Shown: positions 1 through 11,487 of the stretch, piece after piece
How the letters are laid out: every line of letters starts with the position of its first letter
Numbering within the stretch: position 1 is the first letter of the stretch
From: Odontocerum albicorne
Lineage: Eukaryota > Arthropoda > Insecta > Trichoptera > Odontoceridae
Direction: 5' to 3'
Assembly (NCBI GenBank): GCA_949825065.1
Contig: CATKWJ010000009.1
Span: forward strand, 186,001 to 250,000
DNA: 64,000 nt
Translations under genes and position numbers: made by a program
The notes under the pieces: model-generated
Told to the model about the DNA's origin: nothing
What the model saw: only the letters and a program-made list of their open reading frames with translations
Database searches by the model: none

Positions 1-344
1 ATTTACTTGTGTTGTCATTGTCACCTTGAGCCCCTTGTATAAGCTCCTCCAGTCACGGTTGTAGTACCATAGAGACATTTAATTTTTCTATTACTGGGAG
101 GTGGCATAAATATAATAAAAAAAATCCAATAATTCAAGCAGTTTTATTGATAATAAACATAACATTAATCCAGCCAGTGTCCAGGTTAGTGCGTCATAAC
201 ACAGGCTATTCATTTATTAAACAGTAAAACAGCAAAATATAACACCTGGGAAACTATTCCAAAAGTTATGAAAAATAATAAAATTATAAGTTAAAAATTT
301 AGATTATCGATTCTGCTTTTTTGAAAAATTAATTTCTCGCCAGC
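1..344. other. 3' flank of gene A
   Basis: No gene seen. This AT-rich stretch matches 28,860-29,200 downstream of gene C, so it is the start of the A/C-type repeat unit. On the minus strand it would be the 3' UTR and downstream region of gene A. A tttatt near 140 reads AATAAA on that strand and could be a polyadenylation signal, which is a weak inference. Confidence 0.5.
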
Positions 345-1504
<1,160 letters not shown>

Positions 1505-1839
1505 CTAAAAATATATGAAAATTAAAGAAAAATCTCTTAACTTTTGAAGGGTTAAAAAGATAGTTTTTGTTATAACTATTGAAGGGTTAAAAAGATAGTT
1601 TTTTGTTACAAAGCATTTCTCAAATTTGAGTTCTTTGAGTTATACAACAATTAACTTGTAAAGAATTGTTAACATAGAAAAAAATTTACAGGGTAAAGAT
1701 AAAAACATTTTAACTTTATTATTTTTGCTAAGGCTTAACTCTAATCCTATTTCAAACCAAATAAAAAAATTATGTTGATCTGAATTTAATGAATAAGCGA
1801 AAAACTTATTCAGATTACAATTAAAATAATTATACTCAC

Positions 1840-2094
1840 TCGTTATTGCATGCGTGTCAGAAACATCAACAGTCTCTGTGATACTGTCCCGAGCACATTC
1901 CTTTTTTATATCCGCTTCCTGTATGTCCATAGCAAAATCAGGTAATACTGGCGCAGTATCCTCTTCTACAGTTTCTTCTTTTATGAATAATTCTGAACAA
2001 ATTTCCAATTCCAAATAATAGGATGGCCTTTGTGAACTCATTACTGAGGTAATTTCTTTATTGAAAATATCATAAGATGGCTGGGCTTTAATAT
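1840..2094 (-). CDS. Zinc-finger gene A, exon 2 (acidic module 2)
   Basis: A 255-nt exon bounded by a T-rich tract ending CATAG on the 5' side and the donor GTGAGTAT on the 3' side. Both junctions are phase 1, so it joins exons 1 and 3 in frame. It encodes about 84 residues: IKAQPSYDIFNKEITSVMSS, then an acidic module with FIKEE, DTAPVLPDF and EADIKKECARD. The part from MSSQ onward is homologous to the exon 1 module, and the internal Met could be an alternative start. Two PsiKxE motifs (IKEE, IKKE) fit the SUMO acceptor consensus; modification is inferred. The same 255-nt exon occurs in all five genes. Confidence 0.65.
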
Positions 2095-2954
2095 CTATGA
2101 AAAAAACAACAAGTTCAAATCTTCTGAAGTCATAAAACAAATAGATAATATATTATCAACAACTCGAAACCTCAAATATAATATATACTCGAAACCTCAT
2201 TTATTTCAAATTATGTTAATAAGTCTGAGCTGACAATAAGGCCAACACAGCACTACAAGACCTATCTTATCTTAATATGGCATAGCTTCTTAGCTACTAT
2301 TATGTGACTCAAGAAGATTATTAGGTCGAATGCTCAAAAATATTGATGGTGCAGTTAATAAATGTAATAGTTCAGAGTTAGGGGCAGAAGAAAAATAAGG
2401 GCGATGATTTGGTTTTAGTCAGCAGAATGACCTTATATTTTATGGTCTTCAGATGATATTCATTAATTTCTTAACAGTTTCAATACCAAGCACTAAATTT
2501 TCCACGTATAAATCAGTATCGCACAGGCCAGCACGGCTATATAAGCGTTAATAATGTTGAGCTTAATTCGACATATGGTTCTAATTTTTTACAATAAGTA
2601 TAGATACTGCCATCTCTGTAGTAGATCATGAATATTTTTGTCCCTTGTTAGGATAAATTCTGATCCAGATATTGTCATTTTTCTTAAGTGATCCATTTGA
2701 CAACCATTATGTGTTACAATATTTTTTGGGCATAAATTTATATAATGAACGAAATGAAATTTGTGCATTGGGTTTCATATCTACAGTTTTTAGTGAAGTG
2801 ATAACTCTGAATTCAATTTAGAGACAGGAAAAAATCATTGAATTTAATCAAAATGAGGTATACAACATAACAGAACATCAACATACCGTGATTAATCAAC
2901 TTTTTACTTAAATATTTTTCAAAATTAAAATGTCAAAAACATTCTGGTCTAAAA
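2095..2954 (-). other. Gene A intron 1, distal part
   Basis: Noncoding, AT-rich. It matches the homologous intron of units B to E. At about 2,310 it holds the empty site (ctattatgtgactcaag) where units B, D and E carry a non-LTR insertion. A stretch around 2,580-2,770 can be read on the minus strand as a short peptide ending DKNIHDLLQRWQYLYL. Its frame differs between copies through indels, so I do not call it an exon. Confidence 0.5.
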
Positions 2955-3001
2955 GTACACACCACCTTATCCATGCCTGGTATGGAATAGGTGGTGTGTA
3001 C
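2955..3001. repeat. 47-bp intronic hairpin (copy A)
   Basis: Inverted repeat: 20-nt arms starting GTACACACCACCT and ending AGGTGGTGTGTAC around a 7-nt loop (GCCTGGT). 18 of 20 positions pair; the only mismatch is TA facing TA. It lies about 95 bp into intron 1 of gene A. The same hairpin stands at the same place in all five units. Confidence 0.8.
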
Positions 3002-3096
3002 CTGTAGGTTAAACACCACTCATACAACATAAGTTAATTGATTGTCATATCTCACATATTTATTTTATTTTAACAATATAAGTTTATTAAGTTTAC

Positions 3097-3280
3097 TTGG
3101 GTCTGTGGGATTATCAACAACATGTCTGGAATCTGCACTGATATCTTGCGCACATTCCTGTTTGATATCTGCCTCATGTATACTGATATCATACTGGGGG
3201 AACACTGCTGCAGTATCTCCATCTTTTGCCTTTTCTTCTTTCACCATTACATCTGCACTTTTGTGTAGCTGAGGATCCAT
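3097..3280 (-). CDS. Zinc-finger gene A, exon 1 (acidic module 1)
   Basis: Start codon at 3278-3280 and 61 codons plus one base, ending at a donor CCCAA|GTAAAC. Joined to exon 2 it makes Asn 62 and keeps frame. The module has VMVKEE, DGDTAAVFPQYD and EADIKQECAQD. It is rich in acidic residues and holds two PsiKxE motifs (VKEE, IKQE) at about residues 13-16 and 39-42. Just upstream the minus strand reads TTTCCAG|GTTATAG before the ATG, a likely acceptor, so a noncoding 5' exon probably lies further up. I see no KRAB, ZAD, BTB or SCAN domain. Confidence 0.65.
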
Positions 3281-3689
3281 CTATAACCTGGAAACATTCA
3301 CAATAGTTAAACAATGAGTTTATAATACGTTTACTCTTTCACGTAGGAAAGCATAAAACCATATTCAATGCACGATATTAGTAAATGAAACCTTTCCTGA
3401 CATGATAATCTTCTTTGGAATTTGACAAGACACGACTTGCTTGTGCTCCCCTGATGACGGGGTGAAAACCTTGAAACCGGTAGGGGTATACCATTACATA
3501 AAATAGCATAAACAGGGTTTGACAAAACAAATTAAAATGTCTTTAAACCTCCACAAAGTCAATACCCAAACTAAAAAAAATATAATAATCTTCTTTGCTA
3601 GTGGTGTGTGAAGATTTGTTTTCCAGAGGTCTTTTAAAAATATTTATGACGTATGAACACTAGACACATGCATTACACTACATCTAGGA

Positions 3690-4453
3690 TTTGTTATGAG
3701 AATCTCTAAGTCGTTTGAAAACCAATTGGTGCTCAAAACGTTGTTTAATTCATTGATCCGTAGCAAACTAGAAAGAAATGCTTGCATTTGGAGCCCGGTG
3801 GGGGCGCAGAACTCGCTCATGGTGGAGAAAGTACAAAAAAAATATCTACGATATCTCTACATGAGTGAGTTTGGTGTCTATCCGTGGCTATATCCTACGC
3901 AGTTTCTGCTGGGCATGCTCGGGTATAACTCCTTGAGCGTAAGAAGAGATGTGCGTCTCTTGGTATACGTTGTCAAACTCGTTCGAGGAGTTGTGAGCTG
4001 TCCAGCATTACTACAAAGATTAGCGTTAAATGTTCCTAACAATTACACTAGACTGCGCCGGCAGGAACTGTTCTCAATAACATACGCAAGAACGGGTCTT
4101 CCAGCCGCTATGCCTGTTGGAAGGGCCTTAACTCTTCTTAACGGGACTGCTTCGGATATTGACATATTTCATATCACATTACCAAAAGCAAAAGTAAATT
4201 TTCTTCTTAGATTAAGCGCGTTAGAAAGCACTCATCAACATACTTAAGTGACTGAATATATATGTAACATACGTTTGTGTGTAAATACTCGTTCGTATAC
4301 ATATGCATTATTTTTTATTTTATATAATTTTAAAAAAAAAAAATTTCCCTGTAATTTTTCTTCTTTTTTAATGTCTTGTATTTTTCAATGTAATTGGGCT
4401 AAGCCTGTTTTGAAAAAATAAATAAATAAATAAATAAAATAAATAAATAAATC
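3690..4453 (+). mobile_element. 3' fragment of a CR1/Jockey-type non-LTR retrotransposon
   Basis: 5'-truncated copy. An open stretch of 183 codons at 3696-4247 encodes the extreme C-terminal region of a reverse transcriptase protein (SKSFENQLVLKTLFNSLIRS, then VEKVQKKYLRYLY). It is followed by an untranslated tail with ggctaagcctgttttg and a (taaa)n microsatellite, the usual 3' end of such elements. It sits in the 5' flank of gene A; units B, C, D and E lack it at the homologous place, so it inserted after the units separated. The catalytic RT core is absent, so it cannot move. The clade is inferred from the tail and the C-terminal style. Confidence 0.7.
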
Positions 4454-4700
4454 TACCTTCCTATCATAACACTAAACTTATACATACTTAGTTTGTAATA
4501 TTGTAATTGGCCAATAATAGCTAGTTGAAATACAGAGTTAGATAACCCTTGAGGGTGCCTGCTATCTAAATGGTACTACACACATTGTCCTTTTATAACA
4601 ATAAGAACAGAGTTACAATTGAACAGATGGCATAGTATTTGTTCACAATATAAAACCATAATTAAAAACATACAATACAAAAATTCAATCATGTAATTTG

Positions 4701-5014
4701 CCCAATGCTGTAAAGCCGAAAATGATAACATACAGTGATGGTGAAGTGAAAATGAAACATGACATTAATGCAGAAGCTACTGCGTGACGTGAGGATCCTA
4801 ATTTACAAAGTCATCCAATTAAAGTAAAACAAGTCCACAAACGCAAGGTACGTACTTGCAATGTTAGACTATTTTATTTTCCTTTAACAGATTATCAAAA
4901 CAAATGAAAATAAATTTTGTTGTCATTGTCGAGATTGACTTTTATAATGACAATTTACAAGTCTCAAGGAGTGGTGGACAGCCTACCGGTGGGGCAGGTT
5001 TGCGTTTCCATTGA
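4701..5014 (+). pseudogene. Decayed copy of a conserved split ORF
   Basis: Homologue of the two-exon reading frame seen intact in units B and E (see 18,307-18,619). Here exon a carries TGA within the residues EATA*RED, and exon b has one extra t in aaattttg that shifts the frame, so it cannot be translated. The donor is GTACGT rather than GTAGGT. Confidence 0.35.
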
Positions 5015-5737
5015 ATAAAGGTGGTAAGTATTTGTTTTTATACAGGCGTTATGTGTGTCTCTTCACTGAATGGTGTTATTGTTAAAACAGGAAGAAGTTA
5101 TCTGGTGTGGAAGAATTTCTTAAGTTGTCGTGGGGAAATTGTCTTCCCCACTCAGAGAGCTCGCAGCATTCCCAAGAAAGAAGGGAATTCTCTGTAATGG
5201 GAGAAAAAGCAAATCTGGCATGGGAGATATTAGTGAACAGCAATTTTTTCCATTCAATCTAGTCCTCTCATCCTGAACATAGAGAGGATCTCCATGCAGC
5301 TATTCACTGATTAAAATTAATTTTAAATGGAAAATGTTTGAGAAAATATATTTTTGTTTGATTTGTACAAGATTTCTTAAAATAACATAAAAATGAAATT
5401 TTTCGTACAGAATAAGTAGAGTTTGAACCAAACAACTTGATTTTATTGTAAAAGAACTAATATAGTTTATGGAAAAAAGTGTAAAACCTCTATTGTACTG
5501 ATGTAACGCTATCTCAGCAGATCAACTGTCAAAATTAACTGAGGTAAAAGTATGTTCATTTTAAAACACAAAATGTCACTTTATCAAGCAGCGCACACTG
5601 ATATATCATCACCGTGAAGCGGTCAGAATGAACCTCTAAATCAATAACATGATCAACTCACAAAAACGGAAATATTGAGAAAATAAATCGCCTATTTTCA
5701 ATACCTAATGGACAGATCAATTCGACAGGAATAACAC
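5015..5737. other. 5' flank of unit A, no gene seen
   Basis: Noncoding sequence shared with the flanks of units B, C, D and E (for example 18,620-19,330). It includes a conserved ATCACCGTGAAGCGGTCAGA block near 5,608 with an ACCG/CGGT stem. Nothing coding is supported. Confidence 0.5.
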
Positions 5738-5985
5738 TATTCTTTCTGAATAATGGCCATGCAATCCAATACCTGCCGTGATCTCCGCGTCTCCGAAGGA
5801 TATGCGCGTCTCGTGATTTTGACAGTTACACTCCATAGAGTTCAAATTGCTGCAAACCAGTCTTAGGACTGCAACCACGGAAGGACTCCATAGAAAAAAA
5901 CGTAGAGCCTCTCTCTCTCTCTTTGAATAATGGCCGTGAACTCCTATATATGAAGGAGTATACGCCAGTGTCCAGTGATGTCAGC
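5738..5985 (+). repeat. Hairpin minisatellite monomers (unit A)
   Basis: Two degenerate monomers of the GAATAATGGCC(A/G)TG family at about 5,751 and 5,931. The second continues ACTCC-10 nt-GGAGT (5940-5944 with 5955-5959), then TATACGCC. A CT microsatellite lies just before it. The same family recurs at about ten places in the window. Confidence 0.65.
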
Positions 5986-6179
5986 TTCATAGTATCTAGG
6001 TAGTTCTATTCATATGGGCGACACGGCACATCAAGCAACTCGGCCCAGGACTACTGTTATCTAGTGAGATACTATGGAGTTAAACTATTTTACAACTAAA
6101 CTACATAGTTTACAACTAAATGAATATTTACAATAAGATGATAGTTAAATGTATGTGAGCGAGTGAATGATTTAAATTT
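5986..6179. other. Unassigned spacer
   Basis: No coding potential or recognisable element. It is low-complexity AT-rich sequence leading into the 3' end of the I-like retrotransposon. Confidence 0.4.
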
Positions 6180-6223
6180 AATTTTCTATCGATATTTATC
6201 ATATATATTATACATATATTTTA

Positions 6224-7255
6224 TTACAGGTTAATTTTGTTTTTGTTAATAAAATGAGTGATGCTATTCAATATGGAAATTTTATTGAGGCTCAACAGGT
6301 GGGGAAGATTTGCGGGGAGTAATATTTTTGTTTGTTTTTTATAGGTCAAAGGGAAAGTATTCAGAGAACAGGAGAAGAAGATATGTTCAAGATCTCCCTC
6401 CTCCCGGCCACACTCACATAAAGAAGAGTTCCTTATATGTAACTTGGCCAGGTGGACAGGGGAACAGCAATGTCCAAAGCGTATTCGGCTTATAGTTGTC
6501 GCTTCTCTCCGAGTGCTTCTATAATTGGAAAACCAGGGTTTTATTGAAATGTAGGATTGAATTGATGCATATCTTTTTCCCCTAGTGCGGTTCGAGGCAT
6601 TCCAGTAATTTGTCCACTCCTCCATCATCGAAGAGCGCGCCAAAGGTAATAAGTCTTGTGCAGATGTGTAATTATATTTGTCTGTATTTCCTGAAGATGT
6701 TGCCTCTTTAGCTAGAGTATCTGCTTCTTCGTTACCCGAGATGCCTCGATGACTGGGAACCCAAGCCAGGGCGACATCAAGGCCCGCCTCTTCAAGGTTG
6801 TATATAGTTTCCCTTATATTAAGTGTTATACTATTTGGGGATCGAAATGGGTTCTTTCCTATTGCTTGAAGGGAACTTAGACAATCTGATACAATTAAAG
6901 TGTTTGGGATATTTAATTCTAAAGATGTTTGTAATGCTTCTAAGATTGCCAATGTCTCACCAGTGAATGTAGTTGAAAATTTGGGTAGTTTAATTTTTTT
7001 CTTGATATTTAAGCCTTCGCAATATATTGCTATTCCTACATGTTCCTCATTAGCAATCTTGGATGCGTCTGTGTAGAAGACAGTCCAGTCACTCCAATGG
7101 GTGTTAATGTGGTTGATGAAATCATAATTGGCCTGATAATTCGACTTATCAATACCAAAGGGTTCAACAATGCGTGGATTTATAATTAAAGCTTGAAACG
7201 GGGTGCAGTATAAAGGAGGAATAGGGGATTTTGAACTACCACATTCAACGATGAG
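6224..7255 (-). pseudogene. I-like ORF2, RNase H domain, out of frame with RT
   Basis: Open from about 7,255 to 6,224 in a different frame from the RT part. Visible motifs: FYTDASK (first Asp), GETLAILEAL (Glu), VSDCLSSL (Asp) and WVPSHRGISGNEEADTLAKE (His and last Asp), so the four RNase H catalytic acids look kept. After these comes a Cys/His tail (HCCSPVHL, SSLCECGREEGDLEHIFFSC) typical of I-group ORF2 C-termini. A one- or two-base indel between about 7,210 and 7,255 separates it from RT. No ATG is needed; Met at 6,950-6,952 is internal. Confidence 0.8.
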
Positions 7256-9930
7256 AATTTACGATAACTTTGTATTAAAGGGGGGAGTGTTTTGTTTCTC
7301 CAAAATATGTTTGTGGGAATGAGATCTGAAAGTGATTTCAATTTACGCAGAAGGGGGTGGGATGTTGTTTTGTATATATTGAGGAAGTATCGGGTACCTA
7401 AGAACTGTCTTCGAGAGCAGAGCGGTGGGTCCACACATTCAACCTGTAGGGCATTTGTCGGCGTAGATTTCATAGCTCCAACTATAATTCGAAGGGCCTG
7501 AAATTTAATAAGGTCTAGTTTATGGAAGATATATTTGAAGGTAGGGTCCAATAAGAATGACCCATACTCAAGGTGGCTTCTGATGAGGGCGGTGTATAGA
7601 AGTCTCAAAGTGGTCGGGTGTGCCCCCCACCAGACTCCTGATACTGCGCGAAGAATATTTATGTTTTTTTGGCAGGTTGATGTTATGTTCTCAGCGTGAT
7701 TTTTCCAAGATAACCTGGAGTCGAATGTCATTCCGAGGAATTTGTGTGAACTGTGGTTAAGAATAGGGGCATTGTCAATATAAATATTAGTGGTAGGCAG
7801 TTGTCTTTTCCGCGAGAACACGACAATAGAACTTTTGGAGGGAGAAATATCAAATCCATGGTTTTTGAGCCACTTGGAGAGAGAGTGGAGGGAATTGTTT
7901 AATATTTTTTCTGCTATTTTAAAGGATTCATTGGACGCGTAAACCACGATATCATCTGCATATTGTAATACGACGGTATTGAGGGGAACCAGGTGAGCAA
8001 GATCTGCCGTATAAATGTTATAAAGGAGGGGGCTAAGGACTGATCCTTGCGGGAGACCCTTCCAAACGGTTTTTGTGAAAGACACCTCCTCCACTGATAG
8101 AAAGATGGAGCGTTCTGATAAAAGGTTAAATATGAGGTGGGTGATTTTGTTGGGTATTTTTTTGTGTAACATCTTTTGTTTTAAAATATGTAAAATGACA
8201 TTGTTATAAGCTGAGGTAATATCTAAGAAAGCGGCTATAAGTGGTTTTTGATAAGTAAATGCGGAATGAATATCAGTAGTGAGAATAGCTAAATTATCCA
8301 TAGCACTACGTGATTTACGGAAACCAAATTGATTAATATCCAGAATTTTATTGTGTTCTACAAACCATTCAAGGCGGTTTTTAATAAGATGTTCTGTGAT
8401 TTTTCCGAAAGTTGATGCAAGGGCTATTGGTCTATAGGAATTTCCATCTGAAAGATCTTTACCCATTTTAGGTATTGGGATAATTTTAAATATTTTCCAG
8501 GACTTGGGAACTTTTCCTGTATTAAAAATGCAATTGACCAGTGTTAGATAATATTTCCTGGTGTAGGGTAGGGTTTTCACTAAAAAGGAATATGGGATGC
8601 TATCCAACCCTGGGGAGGAGTCCTTTAGGCTGGACAAAACCATGTTGAGTTCATTTTCTGTGAAGGGCGCATCTAGAGGATGATTATGAGAGGGGAGAAA
8701 GTATGTATATGGCACGTCATATTGGGTTGGCGATGAAGAAGGAGCAATTTTATTCAAAAAGGTGTGAACCCAACACTCTGTTGATATTTTATGTAAGCGG
8801 GTTGAGTAGATGGACCTAAATTTCTTCACATTCTCCCACACTGTTGATGTTGGAGTTTCTGGCGAAAGGGTGTGACAAAACCGTATCCATCCATCTTTCT
8901 TCTTCTTAGAAAGCAAGCGTTTTGTGACGGCTTGTACTTTACGAAAAAGGAGGAAGTTTGTCTCTGTCATGTTATTTTTATAGGATTGGTATACTTTTTT
9001 CCGGGATTTAACTGCATTTGAACACTCTTCATCCCACCATGGAGGGGGTTGTGGCTTAAAGAAGTGAGGTTTTTTAAGGGGGATCGAGTAGTGAGCCGCC
9101 TGGATCATCGACTCCACGAATTTATCATACAGAGTATGAAAATTTTTATGTGTCGGCCATTCTAATTGTTGTATTGAGGCATCGAGGGAGTGGGAGAATT
9201 TGTTCCAATTGGCTTTACGGGTGTTAAATTTATAACAAGTGGGGTTAATGAATGGAGGGTGAGGTGATGGAAATGTAATGATTATGGGGAGGTGATCACT
9301 CCCGTGGGGATCAGGCACTACATTCCACGATAGCGTAGGGGCTAATGTAGCTGAACATATGGATAGATCTATTGCGCTTGAACTTTGATTCGGTGGTGTT
9401 AAGCGGGTGGTTGATCCGTTATTCAGTACGCAAAGTTGAAAATCGTCCAGAATATTCATAATTTCGGCTCCAAATCTACATGCTCTAGGTGATCCCCATA
9501 GCGTGTGATGGGAGTTCATATCCCCAAGTAAGATGATGGGATAAGGTAGTGTTGATATTATATTTCTAAGTTGTGAGATGATGATGGATGACGGGCGCGG
9601 GATATAAACTGATATATACGTAATATTCCGGACTCTCGCAGCGACTGCATTGAAGCTGGCGTCCCGAGAACCCAGAACCACTTGCGTATATGGAATGGAT
9701 GATAAGATGAAAAGGGCTGCTCCACCCCTTCCATCCGCCCTATCGTCCCGTAGCCCCGAGTACCCGGGAACATTAAATAATGTCCCCGGAGATAACCATG
9801 TCTCCGAGACGGCGGCCAAAGATGGGCAGAACTCACCAAGCATCAGAAGAAATTCAGCCTTGTTGGAGGGGAGGCTACGACTATTCCATTGCAATATTCT
9901 TGATGATAGGTGAGATTTTCTTTCGGCCAT
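7186..9930 (-). CDS. I-like ORF2, endonuclease-reverse transcriptase
   Basis: 914 codons. The N-terminal endonuclease of the exonuclease-endonuclease-phosphatase fold shows LQWNSRS, SETWLS (catalytic Glu), LLGDMNSHHTLWGS and HGSDHLP (catalytic Asp-His). The reverse transcriptase shows PIPKMGKDLSDGNSYRPIAL, AAFLDITSAYNNV (first Asp), GLPQGSVLSPLLYNIY and QYADDIVVYAS (YADD). The element enzyme nicks target DNA and reverse transcribes its RNA from the nick. The frame ends early (TAPRFKL) because of the indel before RNase H. EN and RT cores look intact, so the copy is probably not very old. Confidence 0.85.
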   Translation of the reverse strand: MAERKSHLSSRILQWNSRSLPSNKAEFLLMLGEFCPSLAAVSETWLSPGTLFNVPGYSGLRDDRADGRGGAALFILSSIPYTQVVLGSRDASFNAVAARVRNITYISVYIPRPSSIIISQLRNIISTLPYPIILLGDMNSHHTLWGSPRACRFGAEIMNILDDFQLCVLNNGSTTRLTPPNQSSSAIDLSICSATLAPTLSWNVVPDPHGSDHLPIIITFPSPHPPFINPTCYKFNTRKANWNKFSHSLDASIQQLEWPTHKNFHTLYDKFVESMIQAAHYSIPLKKPHFFKPQPPPWWDEECSNAVKSRKKVYQSYKNNMTETNFLLFRKVQAVTKRLLSKKKKDGWIRFCHTLSPETPTSTVWENVKKFRSIYSTRLHKISTECWVHTFLNKIAPSSSPTQYDVPYTYFLPSHNHPLDAPFTENELNMVLSSLKDSSPGLDSIPYSFLVKTLPYTRKYYLTLVNCIFNTGKVPKSWKIFKIIPIPKMGKDLSDGNSYRPIALASTFGKITEHLIKNRLEWFVEHNKILDINQFGFRKSRSAMDNLAILTTDIHSAFTYQKPLIAAFLDITSAYNNVILHILKQKMLHKKIPNKITHLIFNLLSERSIFLSVEEVSFTKTVWKGLPQGSVLSPLLYNIYTADLAHLVPLNTVVLQYADDIVVYASNESFKIAEKILNNSLHSLSKWLKNHGFDISPSKSSIVVFSRKRQLPTTNIYIDNAPILNHSSHKFLGMTFDSRLSWKNHAENITSTCQKNINILRAVSGVWWGAHPTTLRLLYTALIRSHLEYGSFLLDPTFKYIFHKLDLIKFQALRIIVGAMKSTPTNALQVECVDPPLCSRRQFLGTRYFLNIYKTTSHPLLRKLKSLSDLIPTNIFWRNKTLPPLIQSYRKFSSLNVVVQNPLFLLYTAPRFKL

Positions 9931-9939
9931 TTTTAATAT

Positions 9940-11040
9940 TTAATTAAGGGAGGTCGGTCCGGACCTTCCTTGTATTTCATCTGTTTCTTCAGATGTGTTG
10001 ATTTGGTAAGTTAAATTTTGTGTTTCGTTTAGTATTTCTTTGGCAACGTTGGACGGTATATGAGGAGAATTGTATAAGAAACCAGAGATGAGTTTATTTA
10101 GTGTTGAAGAAATGTTTGTATCTAGTGATTGTGCAGTGATTGGAGTGTCTCGAGGGAGGCCACATCCATTAAGAAGATTTGTGTTTGGACGCCATAAGAG
10201 GCTCTCAATCTCCCTCTTCGTCGAGGGAGTGATATGAGGGCGAAAAGTGGGACCTGATGGTTTGGTGGCATTTATCATTTTTGGTTTCCAGGACTTATGG
10301 TGGTTAGCAGAGGGTGTATTTTGGGAAAGTGGGTGCGAGGTTTGTTCACCGTGTGCCGTAACTTCGGCGAAGGATTTCACAGAGGTTGGGGTGGATTTTG
10401 ATGCTTCCTGGTAAGACATGTTCTGGTCAGTCATAAGGCGTTTTATATTTGTTTGTCTAGTGAATTCCGGGCAGGATCTATCCACTGCCGTATGACGCCC
10501 ACCGCATGTAATACATGTTGGAGCCGTTACGGAGCAGGTTTCACCTAGGTGAGATTGGCCACATTTGAAGCAACGTGCAGATGATCTGCATTGTTGCTTC
10601 GTGTGTCCAAAACGGAGGCACTGGTAGCACTGTATGGTTGGGAAATAGTACTTTTCTACCACTAAAGAGTTGTAGAAAGCATAGACCCTCTGAGGTAGGA
10701 CCTGTCCGTCAAAAGTTAGTACCACTGTTTGTGTAGGGACCCATGTCACACCATCTGAATTGGTTATTTTGCGGTTAAGTCTTCTGGCTTTCTGGACTCT
10801 TCCATAGCCATCCGGTACTTCCAGGTTTTCTATAATTTCCTTCTCCTTCCATTCAACCGGGATTCCTCTTACGAGGCCCATTTTGGTGACCATGAAAGAA
10901 GGAATAAATTATTTAAATCCATACTCGGCAAGGGCTCCATTTTGAAGGAAATTATTAGCTGATGGGAATTTATCGAAAGCTACAGCCAATCTATTTCGGC
11001 CTATTAATTTTATGCCGTTTCTTGGCGAAATGTCCGGAAT
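9940..11040 (-). pseudogene. I-like ORF1 (gag), C-terminal part with CCHC zinc knuckles
   Basis: RNA-binding protein of the element. From 10,893 to 9,940 it is open for 317 codons and contains three Cys/His knuckles: CYQCLRFGHTKQQC, CFKCGQSHLGETC and CITCGGRHTAVDRSC. Upstream, the same frame continues to about 11,040 (IGRNRLAVAFDKFPSANNFL) but is cut by one TAA (GFK*FIPSF, near 10,911). Thus the Met at 10,891-10,893 is not the true start. The stop lies 9 bp before the ORF2 start. Confidence 0.75.
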
Positions 11041-11429
11041 TTTTTTTTTTTAAGAAACATCCCAAAGGAAATTGAGTTGATGGATGTTCCTGGTGACTCT
11101 GAAGTTTTTTGTACATGTACCACGTAAGGGGATCGGTCATGTTTGCCGTATTCCCTTACCTGGGGAGGAGACGGGGTTGTAGGAGGTATAGGTGAGGATG
11201 TTGTAGGAGTTGTGACTGTTTGAGGTATTTCAGATGTTACATTAAGAGGGGTTATCTTTCTTTCCGGTGGTTCTTGGCGGCTCCCTGGCTTAAGGTTCCT
11301 CGTTCTCTTTCGTTTGGTTTTATTTTTCACTTCTGTGAAGGACGAGACCGGGATTTCCTCTTCAGTCAACAGCTCACTATCAGAGTTTAAATCTGGTGGT
11401 TTGGGATCAGGAGGTTTGTGTGGAATCAT
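11010..11429 (-). pseudogene. I-like ORF1, N-terminal part
   Basis: 139 codons, rich in Pro, Thr, Ser and Lys (NKTKRKRTR; PTTSSPIPPTTPSPP), the usual unstructured N-terminus of such gag proteins. The start at 11,427-11,429 follows a purine/pyrimidine-rich leader. The frame is lost at a run of 12 A (minus strand) at 11,041-11,052, giving an artificial end FLKKKKFRTFRQETA. Slippage at the homopolymer is the likely lesion, or a sequencing error. Confidence 0.65.
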
Positions 11430-11487
11430 TTTGCCTAGTACTAAAAAAAAAAGAAAGAGAAAAAAAGCGACACGAGGAAGAAAAAAA

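Noticed and set aside
3042..3272. 76-aa plus-strand ORF over exon 1, repeated at 32,603, 45,619 and 59,623
   Set aside because: Antisense of exon 1, whose minus-strand frame has ATG, splice sites and homology to exon 2.
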